A DNA stretch of 64,000 nucleotides, taken from contig JAYKYS010000001.1 of NCBI GenBank assembly GCA_036924285.1, forward strand, positions 29,635,501 to 29,699,500, read 5' to 3'. The notes beneath the pieces are model-generated. The model was not told the origin of the DNA and did no database searches. It saw nothing but the letters and a program-made list of their open reading frames with translations. This DNA is from Asterella californica. Lineage: Eukaryota; Streptophyta; Marchantiopsida; Marchantiales; Aytoniaceae. The position numbers were made by a program, and so were the translations under genes. Shown here piece by piece: positions 36,218 to 47,174 of this stretch (its first letter is position 1; every line of letters begins with the position of its first letter).

Positions 36218-37841
36218 ACATATTGGTTGGAGATGTTGTGTTTATCTCATGAGGTTCATGATCGACTATTAAACAAGGATAACATCTTATAAACCAGGTT
36301 GGCAATCCGATGAACGACGAGTGAGCCGCTTACCAATGCGATTCAATGCTAAAGTTGAGACAACGGAACTTACACCAGAGACGATGGCATCTGTTGCAAG
36401 GTTTAGTTTGGTCATCACTTGGCTGGGTGAGTTGTTACAAGACAATGCTCATGCAGAAGATACTTCGGTCTTTGAGGAGATGGAGGACATGCTTAGCATA
36501 ACTCCGATAGAACCATATGCCTTGGATGTTCCACTATGGCGTTCGAGTCAAGAGTTGCAGTAGTACGCTGATCGGTTGGTGCAGTAGGCTCGGAGTGAAG
36601 CATTTGTACCACTAGTAGAGGAGCAGAGAGTTGTTCTTGCTATTGTCCTTGTTACCTTATCATCGTTGGATAAGACTCTCATTGTCATACAAAATCTAGT
36701 ATTGAACTCACTCCATTGTATAGCAATATTGAGCTCCAACTACTGGAGCTTGATGGCATGATGAGGTTGATGCGGAGATGGTGCTAAGGTGGCATGCATC
36801 TGTCTTTGTGTTTTGGTGATGAACTCTAGTATGGAGAGCCAAGTCGTATCTTTCTCAAGCTAGAGAATCCATGATGAGTCTTCAGATCTTGAGTGTGGAG
36901 ATGGTGTTCCAGACCATCACGATATCCATGACGGTGTGATAGTATTGGAGTATCTACGTATTGACGTGGTGATAGACACAATAAGTGTCAAGGAGCGAGA
37001 TCATGGTCTCCAATGAGCAAAGAGATTCTAATGATCATGTACTTCAAGTGTGAGACGATGAGAGAGTACTGATAGTACCACACCATTCCTAGAGGGCACA
37101 ATTAGTACATAAGGAGTTGGAACATTTTGGAGTGAAGCGTACATCCACATGCAATAGTTTATCGCATGACGTATGATTTGTAATCAAGTACGAGCATCGT
37201 TTAACGCTCCTATTCTATAGTTACACCTCTTATCAATTATGAGATTGGGTACCTTTGGAGCTTGGATTTTGTGGAGCTTTTAGCGTTGATTGTACGTCAC
37301 CACCGATATGTGTTGGTGATGATGGAGCATTCTCCAAGTGGATTGAGCCGGTGGCATTACTAGACAAGAAAAGTGATGGACAACATAAGCGTTCTTAGAT
37401 CGAATGTTGAGTCATTCTGGAGCACAAGCTGAAGTGCTGACAAACCAATGTACATAGTTTCTTGGTGAGGTTTTGATCCTGTGTGATCAAGCACTGATTG
37501 ATCATCGGATTACGTCTCGAGATCATCTTGAGACGGATGGTTTGGTAAAAAAGATTGCTCAGATAGTGAAGAGAGGATTGTACAAGTATGACTTACAGAA
37601 GGGCCACTTGGGAGACTAGGACTTGCAATTATCATGGTTGAGTTTAGTCGGCATGAGTCTTTGGTTTCCTTCTCATCATACTTTCTATTGTATGATCGAG
37701 ATCCATATCTAGATTCAGTCATTTGTCATGATTCTACTGAGGTGCTGAACCTTGATGGTCCAGATATGTGGATGAGAGCATGTTCTCAACGAGCTGAAAT
37801 ATTTTAGAGAGTCATGTCTATGACTTTTCAGAACTAAGCAA

Positions 37842-38285
37842 TTGCTTAACATTCATAGAGACACATTGCGATATACTACTATTCGAGGAGGAGGAGGTTA
37901 TCGGTTATCGATCTGCAAGTTTCATCATGAGGATTATATCTATTTGCAGCAGACTACATCGATGATGTTGGATGTGATCACAAGATGCACTATTTTACGA
38001 GTGCGTGAGGTGTTATCTTCTGGAGTGCTCATGTTAGAGGGCCGTGATGGTGTTGTTTGGAAGGACCATGCGCGTAATTACGCACCATGTCATCTTCCAA
38101 ACATCGATGGTATCGTTGATTTGAGCTTAGCGGTTGTACGCATGGGCTTGAGATGTATGTTGTGCGGGTCTGCTGGTGGTGCAGCACGTATGTTGACATG
38201 TGATAGTTGTTCGAGAAGTTGGCACATGTCGTGTTTGACTCCATCTCTCAGTGTCGTTCTTACTAGACGATGGGTTTGTCCTTGA
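37842..38285 (+). pseudogene. integrase C-terminal extension with PHD-type zinc finger (copy 2)
   Basis: A 147-codon open frame. Residues from about 105 read C-M-L-C-G, then M-L-T-C-D-S-C-S-R-S-W-H-M-S-C-L, then R-R-W-V-C-P followed by a stop: seven of the eight PHD metal ligands. In copy 1 the same place reads V-C-P-R-C, so here an arginine codon has become TGA just before the last cysteine. The upstream part (basic, with a region reading VWKDHARNYAPCHLP) lies where chromoviruses have a chromodomain. PHD fingers of this type read histone H3 tails in other proteins. A targeting role here is inference. Confidence 0.7.
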
Positions 38286-38574
38286 TGTATAAGCAATGAT
38301 AGCTGATTAGATCTTTGCGTGGTATGGATTGCAGACAGGTGACTAACGATAGAGCGATATAGCACCTAGCCTCTTGATCCTTGCACCTAAGAAGATGTAT
38401 ATCACGTAGTTGGGATATGGAGCTATATGAGATTAGAGGGATCTAACCGTCAATTAGGAAGTAATTGTGATACACTTGTGTATGTGTATGACATCGTCCA
38501 TGTGTTTTGTGTAAGTTTGGTATATCTTCGACAGCGATGTATGTTGTGTAGCAATGTGTATGCACATGACAGCT

Positions 38575-38985
38575 GGGTCGTCAATTTATCACATCGACTA
38601 GATTGACCGAGTACGTAGTGGCTAGTCCCGATAGAACCGTTAGTTCTGTTACAGCATGTTCTTGGGCTAGCCCCACTAGGAATATACTTCGAAAGTAGAG
38701 CTTGTAGACTTCAGTTCTTCGAGTTGAGTCTTCAAGCTCTTGACTATAGTTAATAGTACGGGTGAGCGCAGCCTGGAATCTCTAGTGAGTAGAGTGGGTA
38801 TACCTCTACTTTAGTGTTTGTGTATGATGGATATGGAGGAGTGAATAGCAAATCTTATTATTATGGATATAGTTGTGTATGTATATGACATCGTCTATGT
38901 GTTATGTGTATGTGTGATATATCTCTGACAACAATGTATGTTGTGTAGCAATGTGTATGCGCACGACATCGAATAGTCAATTAAG
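38575..38985 (+). repeat. 3' LTR-like end of gypsy copy 2
   Basis: Colinear with the 33225-33432 fragment and with the reverse complement of 23240-23650. A sub-repeat of about 100 bp with GTGTATGACATCGTC and ATGTATGTTGTGTAGCAATG occurs on both sides, at 38466-38572 and 38868-38975, about 402 bp apart. Confidence 0.65.
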
Positions 38986-39699
38986 TTGATGTTGATTTTA
39001 ATAAAATATATATACTAAGTATATTTAGTTCAATTAGAAAATCAATAGCAATAGACATCAAATATAATTCAATACTGTCCTTTCTAAATATTATTTTCAA
39101 TCTAGAGGAAATAGAAAAAACACCATTACAACCAATTATACCGTCAAAGTTACCGTTCTCGTTATCATAAATATTCGCATGGAAAATATGTTACAGCACA
39201 CCTACTATATCTATCTGTCTCACCTCAGGAGTAAAGCAGGAATATGCACGCTTCAATCCGAATCCTAGATCATAGAGCAATTATCTCTAGTATATGAAGG
39301 AGGTAACCGTAATAAAGGGTTGAGGAACAGGATGGTGTCCGTGTGGGACATATCCGTCGTCAACTAATGGGAACAGGGAAAATAAAATAACAACACGGTT
39401 TCTTCTTGTTTTGCTAGCTAGCAAGAGTGCCAGAACGGAAAATAGCAAGAAAAAAGGTGGTGCACATGAGAGGACTTCGCCACAGCTGACACAAAGTCCT
39501 TGGAAAAGGGTAGGAAAACAGAAATGTTGGTCCTCGCCAAGGACGTTCGAAGTCCGACGTCCGCTCGTTTGGCCGCTTGGGGTCATGGTAGAGGAGGGAA
39601 CCGCGGGTTGGGACAAGGTTCTGACCGCAACCCGAAGCTGGGGATACCTGGTTAAAGTGAACGTGGGGGATAATGGCAGCGCGGTTACGAGCGGACCCG

Positions 39700-41061
39700 G
39701 CGGTCGGAACATTGCGGACTCGTTTTAGTAGAGGAATAGAGACCGGGTTTGGAGTACGGGCGGAGAGGGAGACCCGCGATCACGGAAGGAAGGAAGCAGC
39801 GCGAGCGAGCAGGCACACAGAGGCAGGCCGTTGGTGTCGCGCGCAGGCTCCGCGCTCGGCAAGCAAGCAAGACGCAAGGAACGAAAGCAAGGAGAGAGTG
39901 GGGTGAAGGAGAGTGCTATTCCCTTTCCTCCACCTTCACCTGCGACGACCTTCTTTGTTCAACTTTCTCCTTCCATTCCATTCATCCATCCGTCAGCCGT
40001 TCGCTGCTCTGCTGCTCCCTTCGCTCGCCTGCTTCACCGCTCGCTCTGGCTGGAAGGGGGTGGGGTGGGCGTGGCGTGGCTTGGCGTGGCTGGGCTGAGA
40101 GAGGGAGCTGCTGTGCTGTGTTGTGCACCTTCGGTCTTTTCTCCTTTCTCTTTTCTCACCACCACCTTCATCTGCTTCCTCTTCTTCTTCTACCTTCCGG
40201 CTGGCAGCGCGGCCGCGCGCGCACCCTTTCTCTTCTCTCGGGCCTTTAGATCGCCGGAGGTCTGCGGCGGTGTCTCTTTTGCTTCGCTTCGCTTTGTTGC
40301 GTTAGTCGTCTTCCTCCGCTTCTGGTGAGAAAGGTGTTGCAAGAGGAGCTCTGCTCTACTCTGCTGCGCTGCTTACTTGCTTGCTTGCCTGTCGTTCCTT
40401 CGCCTGCTGCTTTGCTTGCTGGCTTAGGCTTGGCTTGGCGTCGTTGTGCTCTGGCTCTGCCGTCATTAGGAGGTGGCTGCTACTGACTGGGGCCCTAGGA
40501 GAGGAAGGGAGGGATAGGGAGGAGAACGACGGAAGAGGAGGGAAGGGAAGGAGGGAGAGGACGAGTAGGGATCGAGGTGGATTGATTGACTGCGTGGTGT
40601 CGACCGGAAGAAGGCAGAGAGACGAGAGGGGGAGGGGCTTGGGTCGCTCTTGTAGGTTATTGATCAGTTAGCCGCTCTTTCTACACGGGCAAGGCGAGCA
40701 CGTACGCAGGCGCAGCAGCAATACGGATTTCGGGCGCTGTTTGGTTGGTTGGTGGAGCCTGAGTCTGAGGCAATCGACGACGACGACGACGACGCCGCCA
40801 AAGAGGACGAGACGAGATAGTCTGGGAGGTTGTTGGAAGTTAGGGAAAGGAGACTTACTGATGCCTGCAGGGGGATGGTTTGAACGAGGAAATTGGGAAG
40901 GTGGATTAGAGCAGGAGGAGTTGTAGTAGTGAGAGTTGGAAGCTGCAGGGAACAGAAAAGAGAGTTGTGGCACCGGGTGGAGGTTGGAGGAGAGTTGTGG
41001 TGACGGAGCCGTTTGCGGTCCTCGTGGGGTGGGGGGGAGGGAAGGGTTAGGCCGAGGGGTG
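39700..41061 (+). other. probable long GC-rich 5' leader of the PP1 gene
   Basis: The base composition changes sharply from AT-rich retroelement debris to a CT-, GA- and CG-rich stretch that runs into the PP1 start codon. It includes GGAAGGAGGGAGAGG-like tracts and a (GAC)n run at about 40776-40793. Several overlapping 60-166-codon frames exist in two or three readings, as expected of GC-rich leader DNA, and none resembles a protein. Some may act as upstream ORFs. Confidence 0.45.
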
Positions 41062-44000
41062 ATGGACGCGAGTGTGCTGGACGACATTATTTTGCGGTTG
41101 TTGGAAGTGCGGGCAGGAAGGCCGGGCAAACAAGTTCAGTTGTCTGAGGCAGAGATCCGGCAGTTGTGCTTGGCGTCCAAGGACATTTTCTTGGCGCAGC
41201 CAAACCTCCTAGAGCTCGAGGCTCCGATCAAGATCTGTGGTAATGCCCGTTTCCTACTGTTGTCTGAGTTACGTACTTCGTTTGCTCTCGTGCTTGATCA
41301 CTGCCGCCATCTAGGATCGTGTACAGCCTTAGTCATGGTCGGGGAGACTTGAACCGTGGAAGCCGCTAACTTCGTTTTTTAGTTGTCCTCGGCATGCCCC
41401 CTAATGTTTGACACTTTGGAAGGGTTTTCGATCGGCCATGTTGTATAGATTAAAGTTATAATTTTGCACCCGCCATCTCCTTTGCATTCTGCCTTATATT
41501 TGAACCTTTCCTTACGAAGCTCATCATGCGGGTAGATGGTTGTTCATCCTGCTTGACGATTGCGAGCTTGGCCGTCGTTTCGTCAGTGCGCTTTGTCCGG
41601 GCTGGCGATGGTCCTATCCATGAGTGAGACAAAGGAGAGAACATCTTGAATAAATGGAACGTATCGTTTTGAAATGCTGTATGCTTGTTTATTTTCCTTA
41701 TAGCGTCTATAGGCTATAGTTGTCTTGCTCATATGTTACTGGCGCCGCATTGGTGGATATTACCTACTCTCTGAATTCTTAGAGGGAGACTGAAGGGCAA
41801 CAACGCCTGGATCCAGTATTCCACCGTAAGGGTCTCTCTCGTAGGCTGGCCCTGTCCGCCTCTCTCAGCTTGGACTCCTTGGGGCTCAGGATCTGAGCGT
41901 ACCAGAAGATTGCGGTAGGAGATCATAAAATGATTAACGTGGGTTAGGTCAGTTGCTTGCGAACCAACCGTGTCACATTGCTCTGTGTCAGTAGAACCAT
42001 ATGGGTTTCTTGATATCTCATTTCGGGGAAAACGCGACCCAATATATAGCCAACGGATGAGAAGACCCCATCAAGCCTTACAAGGGAAAGAAGGACCCGA
42101 AGGGCCAAGCAATAACCACCCTGAAGGGGAGAACACCGGGGCTAAGCCCCGCTATCAGTAGCTCTAAAATCGCCAGTCGCATTTCTCTCCATATCTCATT
42201 TCTGGTTTAGATCCTTCTACTCATGCTACTTCTCATGTTGCGCCTGACGCTACTAAGGCTTCTATCTCTGATCGTGACTTTCATTTAGGTTATATTCGCC
42301 TTTTCTTGGTTATATTCTCCTGCACTTTTAGGGTCTACCCGTCGCTCTACCCGTCGATTTGAATCTTAGGGTGCAAGTCTTGATGACCTCTCCTATATAG
42401 GACTTCGTGTCGCGTGACGCGCAGTGCTTAACGCGTGGGTACTGCGTTCGGTTGATTGGGTTGTCGAAATGCCTGGCTGGAGGAGGCAGACAGCGAAATC
42501 GTTCCGCAGCTTGATTTAGTCTGATATCTAATTTTGGTATCTGTTTCTGGTAGTACCGCCTTGACGCACGGTCCTACCAGAAACAGGTACCCATGGAGAA
42601 AGAGGCTTCGGTTTGACGGATTCTCAGTATGAGATATCTCCGTATGTATTAACATCAATTGAGAAGGAGCTTTGTGCCCTTACTTAGGAACTGTTATGGC
42701 ACTTGTGTCTCTTCGCTTCTCAGACCTTTCAAACCGTCTCTTCGCCTTGATAACGCGGGGAAGAGGACCATTGTCTCGCTAAGAGGACACGCGTATGCCA
42801 TCACCTTCCATATGCAGATTGCTACTTCTACTCTGCTGATTCAAAGTTGTTGTCGGGTACTGTTGCAATGATCACGTTAAGGAAACTACTTGTGGGATTT
42901 TGTTTGCTGCAAGGCCAGCTGTTCAGCTGAGTATATGTACAACACTTTTGCTTAAGCATACCTTCGAGGTTGATGAGTGCTTCATGCGCACATGCGAAGG
43001 GAGGAAGATGAACGTCCGTCTTACAGAGAAGAGTACGCTGAGTCCTTTTTATGAACACCAAAATCTGCGTACCACTTTCAGACGGATTTTCGCAGAGCAC
43101 TACGGCTGTAAAGTGAAGTCGGATGAATCAAACATATGCAGTTGATTGTTTTTAAGATCACTCGACACACTCACACTGTATCTGAACGCATAGTATAGGA
43201 ACTCATTAACTCGTGGAAGTTCGGTGTGTGAGTCAGAGGCTTTTGAGAGTTGTGGTGGTAAGTAAGTGATGAAGTAAGTGGTGAGTGACTTCTGGGCACC
43301 CGTCTTGAAGGAGCCAGGCTGTTCTTGATACAGTGTCGTTATTGCAGGTGATATCCATGGGCAGTATTCAGATCTTTTGAGGCTGTTTGAATATGGCGGA
43401 TTTCCGCCAGAGGCCAATTACTTGTTCCTAGGGGACTATGTGGATCGAGGAAAGCAGAGCTTAGAAACCATTTGCCTTCTACTTGCTTATAAGATCAAGT
43501 ACCCAGAGAATTTCTTTCTGTTGAGGGGCAACCACGAGTGTGCTTCTATCAACCGAATATATGGTTTCTATGATGAATGCAAGCGTCGATTCAATATTCG
43601 GCTCTGGAAGATTTTTACCGAGTGTTTCAACTGTCTACCTGTTGCTGCCCTTATCGACGAGAAGATTCTCTGCATGCATGGGGGGCTCTCCCCAGATTTG
43701 AAGAGTTTGGAACAGATCAAGAAAATTGCTCGACCCACCGATGTACCAGACTCTGGGTTGCTGTGCGATCTATTGTGGGCTGATCCTGACAAAGTTGTCC
43801 AAGGCTGGGGTGAAAATGACCGTGGAGTATCGTATACCTTTGGCTGTGACATCGTGACGGAGTTTCTTCAGAAGCATGACCTGGATCTGATATGTCGAGC
43901 CCATCAGGTTCTTGCTAACCTAACTCGGTTCATTCAGTATCATATATCATCCAGTACTTCGGCTCTACCAATCCAGTACTTTGCTCTTACAAATTCTGCT

Positions 44001-44645
44001 AGTCGTATTACTGGGATATCTTATATTTTGGTGGACAACAATTTCATATCTGTTCAAGCTTTCATAAGAGTTTGTTTCTTAGTAGAGATGCTGAAGAGTT
44101 TAGTGGCGTGGCGTGGTAATGTTCAACCGAAACGCGGGTTGATAATTACACACCTTAAGAACATGTGTACCTAGGCGTTAGTAGGTGATATCTCGGAGTG
44201 ACCTTTTAACCTCCAAACCTGCACAAGCGTTTCCGTTTTGCACAATTATGTTGGAAAGAAAGTTATGTTGCACTTATGACACGGTCACCTTATGAACCGA
44301 GGCGTCGATTTGAAGTAGCCAGAGTGAAGGCGCAAATTAGCCTTCATCATTGGCTGATTGTCCGTAGGTGGAATGATTCATAAGCTGAGAGCTATGATGC
44401 AGGTGGTGGAAGATGGATATGAGTTTTTTGCAAAGAGGCACCTTGTTACCATCTTCTCAGCACCCAACTATTGTGGCGAGTTTGACAATGCTGGAGCAAT
44501 GATGAGTGTGGATGATACGCTCATGTGTTCATTTCAAATACTCAAGCCAGCCGAGAAGAAACAGCCAAAGTTTTATGGTAATTCAAATTCTGCGAGACCA
44601 GGGACACCCCCACGCAATGTAAAGGTGGGAATTTTCACGATTTGA
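41062..44645 (+). CDS. serine/threonine protein phosphatase PP1 catalytic subunit
   Basis: Exons 41062-41239, 43348-43907 and 44403-44645, GT-AG introns with matching phases, give 326 residues. It hydrolyses phosphoserine and phosphothreonine with two active-site metals. The motifs are complete: G-D-I-H-G (60-64), G-D-Y-V-D-R-G (88-94), R-G-N-H-E (119-123), [15 protein letters not shown] joined to VVEDGYEFF across intron 2, and [21 protein letters not shown]. Plant PP1 (TOPP) type, expected in nucleus and cytoplasm with regulatory partners. Intron 1 is about 2.1 kb and holds the 42.0-kb hairpin repeat. The last five codons after NVK are read through a possible AAG|GTGGGA donor. If that donor is used, the tail instead comes from 47151-47174 and the protein has 327 residues. 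Identity is certain; the exact C-terminus is not. Confidence 0.93.
42027..42172 (+). repeat. complete copy of a roughly 150-bp hairpin-rich repeat, inside PP1 intron 1
   Basis: The order is CGCGACCCAA, AGCCAACGGATGAGAAGA, CATCAAGCCTTACAAGG, GGACCCGAAGGGCCAAGCAA, CCCTGAAGGGG, the perfect hairpin CGGGGCTAAGCCCCG, and CTATCAGTAGCTCTAAAATC ending in GCC. The same blocks are found at 57765-57912 (inverted), 57913-58015 (partial), 55542-55595 (left part only) and 5268-5350 (partial). Several stem-loops in series resemble double-hairpin elements. Confidence 0.75.
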
Positions 44646-47150
44646 TCCCTTCACATTTTCAGGAGTTGGCAGTCTTACTTGCTGTGATATACTTTAGAAA
44701 TGCATGGGTGTATAAATTGTTGTAACATGATGATATGGAGTGTTACTGCGAGCTGTGCCACAGGGCCAGGAAATTTTCAAAGTTCATTTTAGCTTTGTTG
44801 AACCCGAATTAGTCAACTGATCTCATCCGTGTTTTCTACCTCCAAGCTGTGGGCACTTGAGACTTCGCTTCCATCATGAATGTAGGTGTTCATGACAAAA
44901 TGGCCCGTACTGATCTACTGGATATGGGGTACTTCATTTGTCCGGGAAGAAAGTAGGGAGTGCCCTCTTAACTGTTGAAGTGAAGGCCAGGGAGCTTGAG
45001 CTTCCTACAGTCAGTCCTTGCTTTAACTAGGCAATTCCACTTTTCTTTTCTTCTTCTCATTCTCCGAAGTGTCATCAGACGAAGTTCACTCGATGACACC
45101 TCTCTTTTAAACCGTTACTCATTCTGTATAGAAGATGTGCATCATGACTGAGCTGGAAAATGAAATGTGAGGAAAAGGAAAGTAAGAGAGAAGTGCCCTT
45201 CCAATCCTTAACTCCAGGAGCACGCGCTGTTTCTGTCTGAACGCACACCTGCCAGTTATATGAAACATCTTGACTTAGCAAAAAGCTTCCTTTGTTACGG
45301 AAACATCACACACAATGAGGAGTGCGTAACTAAGGTTTGAAAGCTTATACCTAGGGGGGTAATGAGATCTAGAGGTCAGCCACATCCAAGTCCAGGTCCT
45401 CACATAAGGCAATTTTCAGTTCTCAGATGACACGTTTAGTTGTCTTTAGTTGTTTAAGGCAAGTGCATTTTACGTGATGCGGAGTTCACTCTTGGGTGGC
45501 TTTTTCACTGAACATGACAATCGTACCTAATCTTTATACTTGACAGTTTAGTTCGTCCAGTATTGACCTCAAATATACACAACAACAGGCAGCATTCTAC
45601 GAAAAATTATAGGGAGAGGTTGCCCGCTTTCTGCAGGGATGATTAATCAGGAGCTGGCGAAAACGCATGTTCACTGGAAAGTTGTATGGTAGATACCGCA
45701 GCAAGCTGAGCACATTGTGGCAGTGACCTGAATGGTGTAGTTAGTTCGAATGAGTCGTGGTGGGCTGACTTGGATTCAAGAAGGCTGCCACTTTACTTGG
45801 ATGGCTCATTGCTTCATTCTCGTTACCGCGAGACCACTTTGAGGAATGCCTGGTCTTACTTTCAAGACGGAGAACTGTCCCTGAAGGAACTGGTTCTTGG
45901 CCTTGTTTTCTGGTTAGATATTTTCGGCTGCTTATTCAGATAACGCTAGACTTGGGGACCTTCTCACCTACCTGCTACAACACGTCGTAGAACTGTTGCT
46001 GTTCCTTGAACTATATGCTCGACCTCTTAGGATATGCGGAGAGGGATGCGAGTAGTTCACAGAAGTTTTATGAAATGAAAACAGTTTAAAGATTGGAGAG
46101 TTAGTAGGTAGGGATTTAGTCAAGCATCAGATTTCTTGATTTTAAACTCCTCTAGCTACGAACGAGGAAGTCTCAGATGAGCACCATTCACCATACTAAG
46201 GATGAGGATCTGTGGAAATGCGATGGAGTTAGATGAAACATGTTGAAGATATTTTCTGGAAATGGAGGTGGCGGCATCTCAAGTGCGGAACAAGACATGC
46301 GCTCTCTGTCCATCAGTTTACTAACATAGAGAGTAACTTTACACAGCATCTTTGTTGGCACACACAGAAGATCGGGGTTTCTAGTGAAGCCTACCTCTGA
46401 TGACTGTTCCCATAAATCCAGTGAAAAACCTGGATATCAACAGAGTCTGAGACGAGTATTGAGCGGAGAATCGGGAACATTGGGCTTTAGATTCAAACTA
46501 GAGTGGTTTGATGGGTCATACCACTGTAGAGCTTACAGTAGTTTGAGCCATGTAGGGACAAGGGAGTTCTACACTAGTTCTGGGGGTGGGATGGAAGGGG
46601 GTAGCTGTAGTATAGGAAAGGGGTTATAGAAGACTGAGATTTGACTGTAAACTTGGAGTGGTGTCTGCTTTATATTTGTGACGGAAATCATGTCAACCAT
46701 ATGACCGAATCCGGTAACCGTTCCTTGGAATGCTGGATCCCTTTCCATTCCGGGGACTATTGTACTTGTGCTCGTCCTTGATGCCAAGAAGTAGGAATAT
46801 TTAACGACAGACCTCGGGGGTTTGATCCGTTTGTAGTCGTCTAGAGTGTTGTAGTAGCTGGGAGTCCCTTGCATCGAACGTTTACGCTGTTGTGCATTCC
46901 AAGGCGGAAGTAGCTGTACGATTAGGATTTTTATTGAAATGAAGATTGCAGTTTGTGAGGCTTGAATAGTTTGTCTAATGCTCAAAATTTGGAGCCCTAA
47001 TTTCGGATCTTTCCTAGCACACAACTACGTTGCCTCAAGTGAGGGTGTACGGGTTTGTGAGTTTACATGAGTGCTCCTTTCCTGTTTCTTGTTTATTCCG
47101 GGAAAGTCAGTTCCAGTTTTGCTGATTTGTCTCTCTTGTTTCTCTTGCAG
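44646..47150 (+). other. PP1 3' UTR or last intron, no other gene seen
   Basis: Frames on both strands are unremarkable, including a 151-codon minus-strand frame at 46569-47024 without motifs. The stretch ends in a strong pyrimidine-rich acceptor at 47121-47150. Confidence 0.4.
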
Positions 47151-47174
47151 CCGTATCAAGGCGGCAAAGGCTAG
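47151..47174 (+). CDS. candidate last coding exon of the PP1 gene
   Basis: A textbook acceptor (a run of CT-rich sequence ending CTTGCAG at 47150) precedes seven codons P-Y-Q-G-G-K-G and a TAG at 47172-47174. Joined to the phase-0 donor after codon NVK (44624, AAG|GTGGGA), it gives a short polar tail, as PP1 proteins often have after the PGTPPR stretch. The donor is only fair. The alternative is read-through to the stop at 44645, with this acceptor serving a 3' UTR intron. Confidence 0.45.
   Translation, partial: PYQGGKG

Larger units (their letters stand above)
36300..38985 (+). mobile_element. internally deleted Ty3/gypsy-type retrotransposon remnant (copy 2)
   Basis: Plus-strand homologue of the copy at 23.2-28.7 kb. 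It retains a linker region (36770-37020), an integrase core (about 37230-37570, with stops and shifts), a C-terminal extension with a PHD finger (to 38285) and an LTR-like end (38575-38985). The reverse transcriptase and RNase H are missing. A frame at 36321-36563 is acidic and unassigned. The 5' LTR fragment at 33225-33432 probably belongs to the same insertion, separated by the inverted repeat. Confidence 0.7.

Noticed and set aside
39287..39712. 141-codon minus-strand frame
   Set aside because: Overlaps a plus-strand frame of comparable length, and neither resembles a protein. Likely PP1 promoter DNA.
39749..40328. 165-codon overlapping plus-strand frames before PP1
   Set aside because: Two frames of similar length overlap in CT/GC-rich leader DNA. 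The peptides are compositional (Phe/Leu/Ser and Arg/Gly runs) without domains.
46569..47024. 151-codon minus-strand frame within the PP1 3' region
   Set aside because: No motif, and antisense to the probable last intron or 3' UTR.
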